DNA of 42,968 nt. Origin: Candidatus Aminicenantota bacterium. GTDB taxonomy: Bacteria > Acidobacteriota > Aminicenantia > Aminicenantales > Aminicenantaceae. Position 1 is the stretch's first letter. Each line of letters starts with the position of its first letter. A program made the translations under genes and the position numbers. This document shows positions 19,484 to 28,505 of this stretch, one piece after another. The notes under the pieces are model-generated. The model ran no database searches. It was given only the letters and a program-made list of their open reading frames with translations, and was not told the origin of the DNA. The stretch lies in contig JAFGMO010000022.1 in the NCBI GenBank assembly GCA_016927475.1, positions 1 through 42,968 of the forward strand, written 5' to 3'.

Positions 19484-20602
19484 TTATTTTATGTCAGGGC
19501 AGGCTTCAACTTTTTGAATAAACCATTTCCAGAGGGCCTTATGAAAGGAGAAGCTTGGTTTGTTCTTTTCAAGAAATGTGCGCGGGGTGAATTCAATCTC
19601 TTCGCCGGGTATCATTTTGATTTTTTTTTCTTCATCATAAAGAAGAGGAAATTCAGGATGGAATTGTGTTCCCAGCACATGAGGGAATCGTTCATGTTCC
19701 ACGGCTTCAATCACTTTTCCGTCGAGCGTGAAAGCGGCTGCTACGATACCACGGCCCAACTCACCGACAGCCTGGTGGTGGGAGCTTAGAATGTACGGCT
19801 GGTCGTTTTCCGTGAAGCCCAAACCGGTACAAAATATGCTCTGGTTTTTAAAGGTAATGGGGTGCAGGTTGTAGGGAAAGAGCCCTTTTTCCGGGTAGAT
19901 ACGCGCGTAAGGATTGGTATGCCAGTTGTTACGGCCGAGATCGATGACCTCCTCAAGGGTAGTCTTTTTGTAAATCTCCATCCAGATATCTTGGACCAGC
20001 GTGCCTCCCGTTCCTACATTGAGACTTTGGCATCCCAGGCATATGCCCAATACGGGATAATCCGGACGGTCCTCAAGGAAGGATTTAAAGTCCTCATTCT
20101 GTTTTCCTCCCAACAGATGAAAAACAAATGAAAGCTCAAAAAAATGCCGGTAAGGTGTTTGGATCTGAGTGAGAAGATTAACCGGTTTGTTATAGAGGTA
20201 GGGAGGGATATCGGCTCCGCCGAAGAAAATAATGCCCTTCGTGTTTTCAAATATTTTTTTGAATTCAGAAGTACAATCGTTCTTTCCGAAGAGTTTTTCT
20301 ATATCCAGTTCCGCTGTAACCTTATGGAAGGTCAGCCACTTCAGCCTTTTGTTTTTTTTGTAGCGCTCCGATCTTTTATAATTCGAGGTTTCCTTATAAT
20401 GATAAACACCCAAAACCTTCAAACCCGTCTTCGGAAGAAATCCTTCTTCGATGAGGGCTTCCAGAGATTTGATGGAGGCTATGGAAGGATAGCAGATGGC
20501 GATCTGAAGATCAGAATCCTTTTTGGCGGACCCGGCAGGGAAAAGAACAGATGAAACCAGCCATAAGGACAGAATACCCAGAATAATAGTTTTTTTTCTC
20601 AT
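19484..20602 (-). CDS. Exported class I glutamine amidotransferase-like peptidase (C26)
   Basis: The 372-residue protein starts with a signal peptide (about 1-26, ending near PAGSA). The remainder resembles gamma-glutamyl hydrolase/PuuD-type C26 enzymes. The nucleophile elbow is GICLGCQ with C188, and the histidine-glutamate pair is H315/E317 in GTQFHPEF. FFGGADIPP near residue 127 is the usual oxyanion-loop region. Such enzymes cleave gamma-glutamyl bonds; export to the periplasm is unusual for cytosolic PuuD and closer to secreted gamma-glutamyl hydrolases. The substrate is not known. It is separated from the small unit downstream by about 80 bases and appears monocistronic. Confidence 0.82.
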   Translation of the reverse strand: MRKKTIILGILSLWLVSSVLFPAGSAKKDSDLQIAICYPSIASIKSLEALIEEGFLPKTGLKVLGVYHYKETSNYKRSERYKKNKRLKWLTFHKVTAELDIEKLFGKNDCTSEFKKIFENTKGIIFFGGADIPPYLYNKPVNLLTQIQTPYRHFFELSFVFHLLGGKQNEDFKSFLEDRPDYPVLGICLGCQSLNVGTGGTLVQDIWMEIYKKTTLEEVIDLGRNNWHTNPYARIYPEKGLFPYNLHPITFKNQSIFCTGLGFTENDQPYILSSHHQAVGELGRGIVAAAFTLDGKVIEAVEHERFPHVLGTQFHPEFPLLYDEEKKIKMIPGEEIEFTPRTFLEKNKPSFSFHKALWKWFIQKVEACPDIK

Positions 20603-20680
20603 ATTGATCCTTCCATATTCCGGAATACTTTTTTACAGGATAAGTTGACTAAATCGTAGGTTAGAAACGGCCTTTTTTTC

Positions 20681-21244
20681 TTATTTAAAGGTGGAGCGCT
20701 CCAGGCTTTCTTGAAGTTTGTTCAGCTTTTCGATCTCCGCCTCATGGGCTTTGATGGCCTTATTGTGGTTTTTGATACTGTTGAACAGGATGACATTGAT
20801 CCCCAGACATAAAAGTCCTCCGCCTATAAAAACAGCTTTTCCTCCCGTCTTCGTTCCTCTGGTCCCGGTTTTTCCCTCTTGTGTTTCCCGCTCACCCGGT
20901 TCATGGGTGGCAGCTAAGTAAACGAAAACAGCGGCTAAGCCGGTCAGTGCTCCGATACCGATAAAAGAATACAATTTTTTCTTTTTGAGTTTTTGGATCT
21001 CGATCCTGTGGGATTCGATCTGGACGTCTTTGTCTTGACTTGTGTTACTGCTGCTGAAGATTGTAAAATCCATGTATTCTGAATAGTTTTTCCAGAGGGT
21101 GAATTCCATGGAAGCCGTTTTTTTGGATAAGAATCCTTTTCGATCAAGTTGAGGATCAGAAGGCTGTGCTTCCGTAAAAGCGGCGCTTAGAGGGATAACC
21201 GCTAAAAGAAGAAATGATAGAAAGATACTGACGATTTTTTTCAT
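20681..21244 (-). CDS. Exported membrane protein of unknown function
   Basis: I do not recognise this 187-residue protein. It has a signal peptide (KKIVSIFLSFLLLAVIPLSAAF), a polar region with a serine/threonine patch, a lysine-rich stretch followed by a membrane segment (SFIGIGALTGLAAVFVYLAA), a glycine/threonine-rich linker (EGKTGTRGTKTGGK), a second membrane segment (AVFIGGGLLCLGINVILF), and a C-terminal charged helix likely to form a coiled coil (HEAEIEKLNKLQESLE). The start at 21244 has GGGAGG upstream; an in-frame start at 21277 would put that site inside the gene. Confidence 0.6.
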   Translation of the reverse strand: MKKIVSIFLSFLLLAVIPLSAAFTEAQPSDPQLDRKGFLSKKTASMEFTLWKNYSEYMDFTIFSSSNTSQDKDVQIESHRIEIQKLKKKKLYSFIGIGALTGLAAVFVYLAATHEPGERETQEGKTGTRGTKTGGKAVFIGGGLLCLGINVILFNSIKNHNKAIKAHEAEIEKLNKLQESLERSTFK

Positions 21245-21392
21245 GAGAAACCTCCCGTTATTCAAAATGCCCTGCATTTCCCATTTTGATTTGGGAAGAT
21301 TATAGCAAAGAATATTATTAAATCAAACCTTTATTGTCGTCAAAAAAAATTGTTTCTAATGTTCTTATTTAATCAAAATAGTACGAATACTG

Positions 21393-21398
21393 TATAAT
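21393..21398 (+). promoter_or_regulatory. Candidate -10 box close to a start codon
   Basis: A perfect TATAAT lies 10 bases before the ATG at 21409. The -35 region is weak. If used, transcription would start within a few bases of the ATG and the mRNA would be leaderless or nearly so. Confidence 0.35.
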
Positions 21399-21408
21399 CA
21401 GAAATGAA

Positions 21409-21687
21409 ATGTCGACTGAACAAGACAAAACCATAATTTGGAAAAAGGGAAAAAGATGTTCCGTGGATTTTTACACCGGGTATAAGGGGGAGGAAACTCC
21501 TCGAAGGGTGTTGGCAAAAAACAAGATATACATCATCGACAAGATTCTCTGGCGAAAACGCTGTAAAAACCCCGGCCTGAAAGAATCCTGGGAAACATTC
21601 GGCTGTCTGGTCGGGGAAAAACAAGCCGTTCTAACCGTCGCCTCCTCAGGGGAGAGCTGGTTCTTTTTCAAAGAAAAGGGTGAATAA
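21409..21687 (+). CDS. Small protein of unknown function upstream of mfd
   Basis: The 92-residue product has a basic N-terminal half with KKGKRCSVDFYTGYKGEETPRRV and a C-terminal half ending in strands (KQAVLTVASSGESWFFFKEKG). It is predicted cytoplasmic, with no signal or membrane segment. The overall pattern is of a small beta-rich domain. No family is recognised. No ribosome-binding site is visible, but a TATAAT lies just upstream. It is 14 bases ahead of mfd and probably co-transcribed with it. Confidence 0.55.
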   Translation: MSTEQDKTIIWKKGKRCSVDFYTGYKGEETPRRVLAKNKIYIIDKILWRKRCKNPGLKESWETFGCLVGEKQAVLTVASSGESWFFFKEKGE

Positions 21688-21701
21688 TACAGGATAATTC
21701 T

Positions 21702-24700
21702 ATGAGTTTGTTTTTTTTGGATGATACGCCCGAGTTTGTCCGGCTGGTCAAAGCCCTTGACCAAAAAGCTGCGGGAAAACGGATCGGAGGAGTTGTTGAT
21801 GCCGCCAAGCCGTTTTTTTTGGAAGCTTTGACGGTGAACACAAACCGGACGGTTGTTTTGATACGCCCCCTTTCAGCCTCACTTTCTGAATTGGAAGAGG
21901 AATGCCGGTTTTATGCCGGGTTGAGGGGAAGGGAGTTCAAAAGTGGTATCCTTCCGGCGTTATCCGATAATCCATACAATGAGATTCCCCCTTCCCTTGA
22001 ATCCATTTCTTACCGAATGAAGTTTTTTCGAGACCTGAGATTTAGCCTTCCCGACTTAATCGTGACCCATCTTCCGGGTTTGATCAAACCATTTCCCTCC
22101 CATGAAAATTTGAAAAACTTATTTCTTGAGCTTGAGATAAATGATTCTGCGGGAAGGGATAGGGTTCTGGAGACGCTGTTAGAATTCGGCTATGTGAAAG
22201 AGGACCTGGTCAATTCGGCTGGAGAAATGGCCTGGCGGGGAGGAGTGATCGATGTTTATTCTCCATGGGAAGCCTATCCGTTCCGTATTGAATTCAGTGG
22301 TGAAAGAATCGCTTCCATCCGTACTTTTGATCCTTCAAACCAGAGATCGATGATTCGTCTTAAAAATCTGATTTTGCCCTCCCTGCGAGAGTTTCCCGCT
22401 ACCCGCCGTTTTTTCGAGGAGTGGAAAGATCTTGCCTTTAAGGCTTCGGGACGGTCTCGTGTTCGTGACCTGGAAGAAAAGATAACCCGTCTTGATCAGG
22501 GAAACGTTTTCCCTTCTTTTTCCTATCTTGCTCTTCTTCATAAGGAGCATTTTGTCTCTTTTCAAGAATATCTCAAGGACTGCCTGTATATTATAGAGGA
22601 ATTTGATGAGGTAGAGCGTGAATGGAATACGGTTTATTCTGAAACCGAAAGCCGGTTCCGGGAACTTAAGAAGAATAAGCTTTTTGGTCTTGACCCTGAA
22701 TTCCTTTATGCCGGGAAGGATTGGGAAAGTGTCAAACAGAATGCGTTTCAATTAAACCATTTTGTTTCTTCTCCCCATGAAAAAACCTTAGATTTTTTGT
22801 TCCAGTCCGTTCCGCGTTTTGACAACAGAATCCCGTTTTTTATTGATTATCTGAAAAAACTCCAGAGGTCCCGGGAAAGATGCCTCCTCTTCTTCTCCGG
22901 GAGGGGAGTCAAACGGAAACTTGGAACACTTTTATCACAGCATCAGATCCGCCACACGGAGTATATCCCGGCAACCTCTTTTCCCCGTGATGGCGCCGTC
23001 GCTCTTTTGACGGGTAAGATTGAACGGGGATTTAGCTATCCTCCACAAAAAATCACCGTGTTTTCCGAAAGGGATATTTTCACCGAGGAAAAAGTCATTA
23101 TCAGCAGGCGGCCGATAAGGCGTTTTCTTTCCTATTTCCAGGATTTGAAGGCCTGTGATTATGTCGTTCACACCGACTATGGGATTGGTGTTTTTAACGG
23201 CCTTGTTAAAATGGCGGTCGATGATAAAGACAGGGAATTCATCGAGATTTTATATAAGGATAATGATCGATTGTTTGTTCCCGTGGAAGACCTAAATCTT
23301 GTTCAAAAATATTCATTTTCAGGGACAAGCGCACCTGCTTTAAACAAACTGGGGACTTCTTCCTGGGAAAAATTGAAAACCAAGACCAAGAAGGCCATTG
23401 AAAATATGGCCAGGGATCTTCTTCAGCTTTATGCAAAGCGTAAAACGGTCAAGGGCATCCGTTTTAGCCATGGAGGCGAATGGCAGGAGGAATTCTCCGA
23501 AACGTTCGAATATGAAGAAACGGAAGATCAATTGAGGGCGATTGAGGAAATCATGGGGGATATGGAATCGACATCGCCGATGGACAGGCTGCTTTGTGGA
23601 GATGTGGGTTATGGAAAAACAGAAGTGGCCATTCGGGCGGCGTTCAAGGCAATAATGGATGGATACCAGGTTGCGGTGCTCTGCCCGACAACGGTCCTGG
23701 CCAGCCAACATGTGGCCACATTTAAGAAAAGAATGATGTTTTTTCCCATACAGGTGGAGATGTTGTCCCGCCTCCAGACATCCGCCAATCAGAAAAAAAT
23801 TGTCTCCCGGCTGGCTGACGGATCGATCGATATCATCATCGGGACGCACCGGTTGCTGTCTAAGGATATACGCTTTTTTAACCTGGGCCTTCTGATCGTT
23901 GACGAGGAACAGAGGTTCGGCGTTAATCACAAAGAAAAAATCAAGAAAATGAAAGCCAACATTGATGTGCTGGCAATGACGGCCACACCGATCCCGAGAA
24001 CGCTTAATCTTTCCCTGTCCGGGATCAGGGATATGAGCTTGATTGAGACGCCTCCTAAAGACAGACTGGCCATTCACACTGTTGTTACGATGTTTGATAT
24101 AAAGTTGGTGGCATCGGCTGTAGAGAAGGAACTGTCGCGGGGTGGCCAGGTCTATTTCATCCACAACAGGATCGAGGATATTGATAAAATCGCCTCCATG
24201 ATCAATAAACATGTCCCATCCGCCGAAGTGGCCGTTATCCACGGGCGGATGCCGGCATTGGAACTGGAAAGGCGTATGCTTAAATTCATTCATAATGAGT
24301 ATAATGTTCTCGTATCGACGACGATCATCGAGAACGGTATCGATATTCCACTTGTCAACACCTTGATTGTTAACCGGGCCGATCTTTTCGGCCTGGCACA
24401 GCTCTATCAGCTTCGTGGAAGGGTGGGACGATCGTCCAGACAGGCCGTGGCATATTTTTTGGTGCCGCCCCATATGGAGATGACGCCTTTGGCCCGAAAG
24501 CGGCTTAAAGCCCTTCAGGAATTCAGCCAGTTGGGTTCGGGCTTCCGGCTGGCCGCCAAGGACCTGGAAATAAGGGGAGCGGGAAATTTTTTGGGTGCTG
24601 AGCAGCATGGATACATGGAGGCGGTAGGTTTTGATTATTATATGATATTGATGGAACAGGCTGTAAAACGGTTGAAAGGTGAAGAAATTGAGGAAGTCAA

Positions 24701-25148
24701 ATGTGAGATAAACCTAAAGGTTGATATACGTATTCCGGAAGAATATCTTCCGCAAATTAACCTGCGGCTTAATCTTTATAAGAAAGTTTCTTCGATCCAG
24801 GACCCAGAAGACCTGGAAAAGATCAAAGAAGAGATTTCCGACAGATATGGTCCGCTGCCCGAAAGTTTTCACAACCTCCTTCTTTATGGTTATATAAAAT
24901 TTCTGGCTCAAAAAATCCGGATTGCCTCTATTGACCGTCTTGGAAACCGCCTTTTGCTGAAATTGCCCGCTGATGCAGCCGTTAATAGTGACCGGTTACC
25001 TGATCTGTTGAAAAAAGAAGGGGGATCTATCACTCCCCAAGGAGTTATGAGTCTAAATTTTTTCGTTAAACAAGAAAAAGACATTCTTGATGAAACGTTA
25101 CGAATCTTGAAGGAGTTATCCATATATAATATAATAAATTCGAACTGA
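21702..25148 (+). CDS. mfd: Transcription-repair coupling factor
   Basis: Mfd removes RNA polymerase stalled at DNA damage and recruits UvrA. The 1148-residue protein has the length typical of the family. The N-terminal third is the UvrB-like domain, with EMAWRGGVIDVYSPWEAYPFRIEF. The RNA polymerase-interacting domain contains YVVHTDYGIGVFNGLV. The RecG-like helicase has Walker A GDVGYGKTE near residues 633-641, DEEQ near 731, ATPIPRTLN, and QLRGRVGRS. The C-terminal domain follows EIRGAGNFLGAEQHGYMEAVG. It reads through without interruption. Two parvulin genes follow, 32 bases away. Confidence 0.97.
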   Translation: MSLFFLDDTPEFVRLVKALDQKAAGKRIGGVVDAAKPFFLEALTVNTNRTVVLIRPLSASLSELEEECRFYAGLRGREFKSGILPALSDNPYNEIPPSLESISYRMKFFRDLRFSLPDLIVTHLPGLIKPFPSHENLKNLFLELEINDSAGRDRVLETLLEFGYVKEDLVNSAGEMAWRGGVIDVYSPWEAYPFRIEFSGERIASIRTFDPSNQRSMIRLKNLILPSLREFPATRRFFEEWKDLAFKASGRSRVRDLEEKITRLDQGNVFPSFSYLALLHKEHFVSFQEYLKDCLYIIEEFDEVEREWNTVYSETESRFRELKKNKLFGLDPEFLYAGKDWESVKQNAFQLNHFVSSPHEKTLDFLFQSVPRFDNRIPFFIDYLKKLQRSRERCLLFFSGRGVKRKLGTLLSQHQIRHTEYIPATSFPRDGAVALLTGKIERGFSYPPQKITVFSERDIFTEEKVIISRRPIRRFLSYFQDLKACDYVVHTDYGIGVFNGLVKMAVDDKDREFIEILYKDNDRLFVPVEDLNLVQKYSFSGTSAPALNKLGTSSWEKLKTKTKKAIENMARDLLQLYAKRKTVKGIRFSHGGEWQEEFSETFEYEETEDQLRAIEEIMGDMESTSPMDRLLCGDVGYGKTEVAIRAAFKAIMDGYQVAVLCPTTVLASQHVATFKKRMMFFPIQVEMLSRLQTSANQKKIVSRLADGSIDIIIGTHRLLSKDIRFFNLGLLIVDEEQRFGVNHKEKIKKMKANIDVLAMTATPIPRTLNLSLSGIRDMSLIETPPKDRLAIHTVVTMFDIKLVASAVEKELSRGGQVYFIHNRIEDIDKIASMINKHVPSAEVAVIHGRMPALELERRMLKFIHNEYNVLVSTTIIENGIDIPLVNTLIVNRADLFGLAQLYQLRGRVGRSSRQAVAYFLVPPHMEMTPLARKRLKALQEFSQLGSGFRLAAKDLEIRGAGNFLGAEQHGYMEAVGFDYYMILMEQAVKRLKGEEIEEVKCEINLKVDIRIPEEYLPQINLRLNLYKKVSSIQDPEDLEKIKEEISDRYGPLPESFHNLLLYGYIKFLAQKIRIASIDRLGNRLLLKLPADAAVNSDRLPDLLKKEGGSITPQGVMSLNFFVKQEKDILDETLRILKELSIYNIINSN

Positions 25149-25180
25149 ATATTTTTTATTAATCCTGACTACAGAAAAAA

Positions 25181-26170
25181 ATGAATCGGATTTGGCAAAA
25201 AAAAAATAAACGTGCAGCGTTTTTCATTATCTTTTTTTGCATAATAAGCGTCGCTTGCCGGGATAAAGCCGAAAACTTTGAGGTGGAAAAGGCCGGTTTT
25301 TCCCTTGAAACCCCGGAAACAAAAGGACTCTCCATTTTACGGATTGAAAAAACTTCTTATGACAATAATGATTTTGAAACCTATGTAAAAAAAATTCTGG
25401 GGGATGATCCGGAAAAACCCGATGTAGTCACGCTAAGCCGCCTCATGGATAGTTTTATCGAAGAAAAAATCCTTCTGTATGGTGCCCGGGCTGAAAACAT
25501 CACCATATCAGAAGAAGAAAAACAGTTTTATATATCCCGCTTTTCCAGCGGCCTTTTTCAGGCAGATGAGAATGGAACTCCGATTCAGGAGGATAAAAAG
25601 ATCCTTTTGGACCGCCTTCTTCTTGAGAAATATACGAACACATTCGTTAAGGACATCGTGGTTACGGATGAGGAAATCAAGGAATATTATGAACAGAATA
25701 AAAGACAATTTTTAAAGCCTGAAAGAATCCTGGTAAGTCAAATTTTAGTGAGTACCAAAGACAAGGCCATCTCCCTGTTCAAATCTTTGCAAAACGCATC
25801 TGAGGAAGTATTCCGTCAGGTCGCTCTAACCCAGTCCATCGGGGCTGAAGCTTCCAAGGGAGGAAAAATGGGCCTCTTTGAATTGGGGCAGCTTCCTTAT
25901 GAGATGGAAAAAACAATTTTTTCCCTTAAGGAAGGGGAAATGAGCCAAGTTTATGAATCTCCCTATGGATTTCATCTTTTTAGGGTGGATAAAAGATATG
26001 AATCAGCTTTAATCAGTATCGAAGATGCAACGCCGTCCATTAGGACAAAGATAATGAATCAAAAAGTCCAAGAGGTTATGAACCGGCTGATCGCCGATCT
26101 GAAAGAAAAAACGGACTGGGAATTTTACCCGCAAAACCTTTCTTTCGCCTATCAGAGGAATGACAGATGA
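25181..26170 (+). CDS. Parvulin-type prolyl isomerase lipoprotein
   Basis: The 329-residue protein has a basic start, a hydrophobic stretch and a lipobox-like SVAC with C26, so it is probably lipid-anchored. A helical chaperone region occupies about residues 60-160. The rotamase (parvulin/PPIC) domain runs from about 170 to 275, with LVSQILVSTKDKA, GGKMGLFELGQLP and SPYGFHLFRVDKR. It likely helps fold outer-membrane or exported proteins, like PrsA or SurA. Its stop overlaps the start of the next parvulin gene by ATGA. Confidence 0.88.
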   Translation: MNRIWQKKNKRAAFFIIFFCIISVACRDKAENFEVEKAGFSLETPETKGLSILRIEKTSYDNNDFETYVKKILGDDPEKPDVVTLSRLMDSFIEEKILLYGARAENITISEEEKQFYISRFSSGLFQADENGTPIQEDKKILLDRLLLEKYTNTFVKDIVVTDEEIKEYYEQNKRQFLKPERILVSQILVSTKDKAISLFKSLQNASEEVFRQVALTQSIGAEASKGGKMGLFELGQLPYEMEKTIFSLKEGEMSQVYESPYGFHLFRVDKRYESALISIEDATPSIRTKIMNQKVQEVMNRLIADLKEKTDWEFYPQNLSFAYQRNDR

Positions 26171-27138
26171 AACATCTCAGCTTAATCCTTGTTTTTGTAT
26201 CGATTTTTTCCGCGGGAGGTTTTCTTTGCAGCCAGGAAGTTGTCGAGGAAATCGTAGCCATTGTTAACGACGAGATCATAACGCTTTCTAAATACAAGGA
26301 AAGATTTGAAATGCAGACTCAAGCCCTTCGTTCTCAATTACAAGGAGAGGAGTTCGAGAGGCAGTATAGCCTGCTCAAAAAAGAGCTGCTTGATTTGATG
26401 ATTTCCGACATGCTGCTTTTACAGGAAGCCAGGAAGAAGGGATTTGATGTTACAGAACAGGTAAGAATGGGTTTAGAAAAAATTAAAGAGGAAAATGGTT
26501 TAACCTCAGATGAAGAATTGAGAAGAGCTCTTGCCCAACAGGGACTGACTTATGAAAAGTTTGTCGAACAAATGAGAAATCAGTATTTAACACAAAACGT
26601 GATTTTTGATGAGGTCAACAGGAACATTGTGGTTGATGATGCCGAGATCGTTAAGTACTACCGGGAGAATCCTGAGGAATTCAGGGCCCCGGCTGAATAT
26701 AGACTGAGCGCTGTTTTCCTGTCGACTGAAGAAAAATCCGACGGTGCCTGCGAATCCCTGAAAAAGGAGATCAATGAGAAGCTGACGGCGGGTGAGGATT
26801 TTGCGGAAGTGGCCAAACAATATACCGATGGTCCCGGAAAGGATTCCGGCGGCGATCTGGGTACTTATAAAAAGGGAGAACTGGATAAAACTCTGGAAAC
26901 CGCGGTAGAAGGATTAGCGCAGGGAGAGATCAGTGACTGGGTGAAACATCCTAATGGGTGGTTTCTCTTGAAGTTGGTGGAGAAGAAGGAGAGCCGTCTG
27001 AAAACATTTGAAGAGATTAAGCAAGAGGTGGAGAGAAGGCTTTTCAATGAAAAAAGCCGGGTAAAATTTGAAGAGTACATGAAGGACCTGAGGAAACGAA
27101 GCTATATAAAGATACTAAAGGAAGAGCCCTGGAAATAA
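26167..27138 (+). CDS. SurA-like periplasmic chaperone / prolyl isomerase
   Basis: The 323-residue protein has a cleavable signal peptide (about 1-22). The SurA-type N-terminal helical domain starts EIVAIVNDEIITLSKYKERFE. One parvulin domain lies at about 175-280, with EYRLSAVFLST, GGDLGTYKKGEL and HPNGWFLLKLVEKKE. SurA of enterobacteria has two parvulin domains; here there is one. It is translationally coupled to the lipoprotein isomerase, so the two probably act together in outer-membrane protein assembly, consistent with the beta-barrel genes in the window. Confidence 0.88.
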   Translation: MKHLSLILVFVSIFSAGGFLCSQEVVEEIVAIVNDEIITLSKYKERFEMQTQALRSQLQGEEFERQYSLLKKELLDLMISDMLLLQEARKKGFDVTEQVRMGLEKIKEENGLTSDEELRRALAQQGLTYEKFVEQMRNQYLTQNVIFDEVNRNIVVDDAEIVKYYRENPEEFRAPAEYRLSAVFLSTEEKSDGACESLKKEINEKLTAGEDFAEVAKQYTDGPGKDSGGDLGTYKKGELDKTLETAVEGLAQGEISDWVKHPNGWFLLKLVEKKESRLKTFEEIKQEVERRLFNEKSRVKFEEYMKDLRKRSYIKILKEEPWK

Positions 27139-27185
27139 TTTACCTGCACTATTCTGCGGCAAGCTTGGCTCGTGAATAATACAGG

Positions 27186-27737
27186 TTAAGGGATGAAAAT
27201 GGCGGCGGCGATGGCCGTTGTCCAAAGCCCCTTTTTCCCCCGTGCCATCTGAGTGGCGTTTCTTGTTCTGACGGTGAGTTTGTCGGATATTCTGTAAAAA
27301 TTTTTGTTCTCGTCCCAAATCTGGCTTGTGTCAAAATCCATCCCCAGGGTAGTCGCCAGCATGTCTGCAGCCAGGTCTTCCGCATAGCGGCCCGCCTCTT
27401 TTTCTTTTTGACCGAAGCCGTGATGTTCGGAGAGATATCCGTAATGTTTGGGGTCGTTGGGAATAGCTAATCCCACAGAGGCGCATATCATCCGGTGGGG
27501 TTCATCTGTAACGCACTCGCTCATAACCAGGAAAACGACCTGTCCAGGGGAAAGCAGCTTCAAACCCTCTTCCCTGCTTACCAGTTTACAGTGGGGCGGG
27601 AAAATGCTCGATGTTTTAACCAGGTTGAAGGGAGCGATACCGGCCATACGCAGGCTTTGCTCAAAGCTGGCCAACTTTTCCTTGTGCTGCCCTATTCCTT
27701 TAGTGAGAAATACTTTTGTTGGAATGATCTTACTCAT
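27186..27737 (-). CDS. Pyruvoyl-dependent arginine decarboxylase
   Basis: The 183-residue proenzyme would convert arginine to agmatine, a polyamine precursor. The self-cleavage region is NLVKTSSIFPP; by analogy with the archaeal enzyme the cut falls between S43 and S44, turning the latter into the pyruvoyl cofactor. Downstream the usual LVMSECVTDEP and SVGLAIP segments are seen, and the C-terminal ARGKKGLWTTAIAAAIFIP is typical of the family. Size is normal. The gene is convergent with the SurA-like gene and has no polyamine-pathway neighbour here. Confidence 0.9.
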   Translation of the reverse strand: MSKIIPTKVFLTKGIGQHKEKLASFEQSLRMAGIAPFNLVKTSSIFPPHCKLVSREEGLKLLSPGQVVFLVMSECVTDEPHRMICASVGLAIPNDPKHYGYLSEHHGFGQKEKEAGRYAEDLAADMLATTLGMDFDTSQIWDENKNFYRISDKLTVRTRNATQMARGKKGLWTTAIAAAIFIP

Positions 27738-27784
27738 GTGCCTAACCTGGGTTTTAGATAAATTCCCTTTTAATCAGCATACTT

Positions 27785-27810
27785 AAAAATAACCTGTGCA
27801 GGTTATTTTT
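27785..27810 (-). terminator. Intrinsic terminator overlapping a stop codon
   Basis: AAAAATAACCTG (27785-27796) and CAGGTTATTTTT (27799-27810) are a perfect 12-bp inverted repeat. On the minus strand the hairpin is followed by a T-run, and the TAA stop of the upstream gene (27805-27803) lies within the stem. It separates that gene from the arginine decarboxylase gene. Confidence 0.75.
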
Positions 27811-28369
27811 GTTCTTCATCCTTTTTGATTTTTCTGTCCCCTACGGGTTCGGGTTCCTCAAAATCTATTTTTTTGGAAATTTCCCATTCTCCAATCAGAA
27901 TATATTGTGAACCCTTGGATTGAGCGTAAAGCTTGACCATTACGGTTTTCCAGCTCGGATTGTTCTTGAATGTTTCTAAAGTTTTGCCTTCAACGCCGTA
28001 GTTGCTTTTCATAAGAATGGGTTCACTGATTTCTCCCGGTATAACGGGCTCGTTCCGGATGGCGGCCAAAAAGTTGTCACCGAGGTTTTCGTAGTCGTCC
28101 TTGAACCTGAAATTGGCGTTGAAGTTGATATACTTGAGAGGTTCGTCCGTAAGATTTTTAACTTTGAAGCGGATAGCGGGTACGAGGATAAGCTTTTGGG
28201 GCCAGGATTGATAGAGTTTTTCCACCCACATGGATTCAAAATCAACAATTTCTATGGAATTTTTAAGCTCTTCAGAAGAGACTGTCTTAATGAAACCTGC
28301 TCTCATAAAAATAAAAACCAAAATACCTACAGCGGCTAAAATAATTATTATAAATAAAAATCTTCTCAT
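27803..28369 (-). CDS. N-terminally anchored protein of unknown function
   Basis: The 188-residue protein has an N-terminal membrane anchor (MRRFLFIIIILAAVGILVFIFM) and a soluble domain of probable beta-sandwich type: AIRFKVKNLTDEPLKYINFNANFRF resembles FxLYD/DUF2393-like domains that often hang on envelope proteins. The C-terminus is highly charged. The start at 28369 has GGGAGGAG just upstream; an in-frame start at 28387 is inside that site. It is transcribed divergently from the permease gene and ends in a terminator. Confidence 0.65.
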   Translation of the reverse strand: MRRFLFIIIILAAVGILVFIFMRAGFIKTVSSEELKNSIEIVDFESMWVEKLYQSWPQKLILVPAIRFKVKNLTDEPLKYINFNANFRFKDDYENLGDNFLAAIRNEPVIPGEISEPILMKSNYGVEGKTLETFKNNPSWKTVMVKLYAQSKGSQYILIGEWEISKKIDFEEPEPVGDRKIKKDEEQK

Positions 28370-28425
28370 TAGCTCCTCCCTTAACATTACTATAAAGGAT
28401 AGCAGGGTTTAATTCAACTAAAGTA

Positions 28426-28454
28426 TTGACATTCTTTTTTGTAATTTCTATAAT
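28426..28454 (+). promoter_or_regulatory. Perfect consensus sigma-70 promoter
   Basis: TTGACA (28426-28431) and TATAAT (28449-28454) are both exact, with a 17-base spacer. The start point would be near 28461, giving a leader of about 45 bases before the permease ATG. This is the strongest promoter in the window. Confidence 0.8.
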
Positions 28455-28505
28455 ATAGAAATAAAAGAAAATTCTGGCGACAAACCGCCTTGGTAAAGAA
28501 ATGAT

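Noticed and set aside
19241..19789. 182-codon frame on the plus strand
   Set aside because: Its 3' half is antisense to the peptidase C26-like gene and its 5' half crosses the small minus-strand transcription unit. It shows no domain.
23340..24608. Long open frame of 422 codons on the minus strand
   Set aside because: It is antisense to the conserved helicase part of mfd; its translation is His/Gln/Arg-rich and has no domain pattern. Mfd is intact, so this is a shadow frame.
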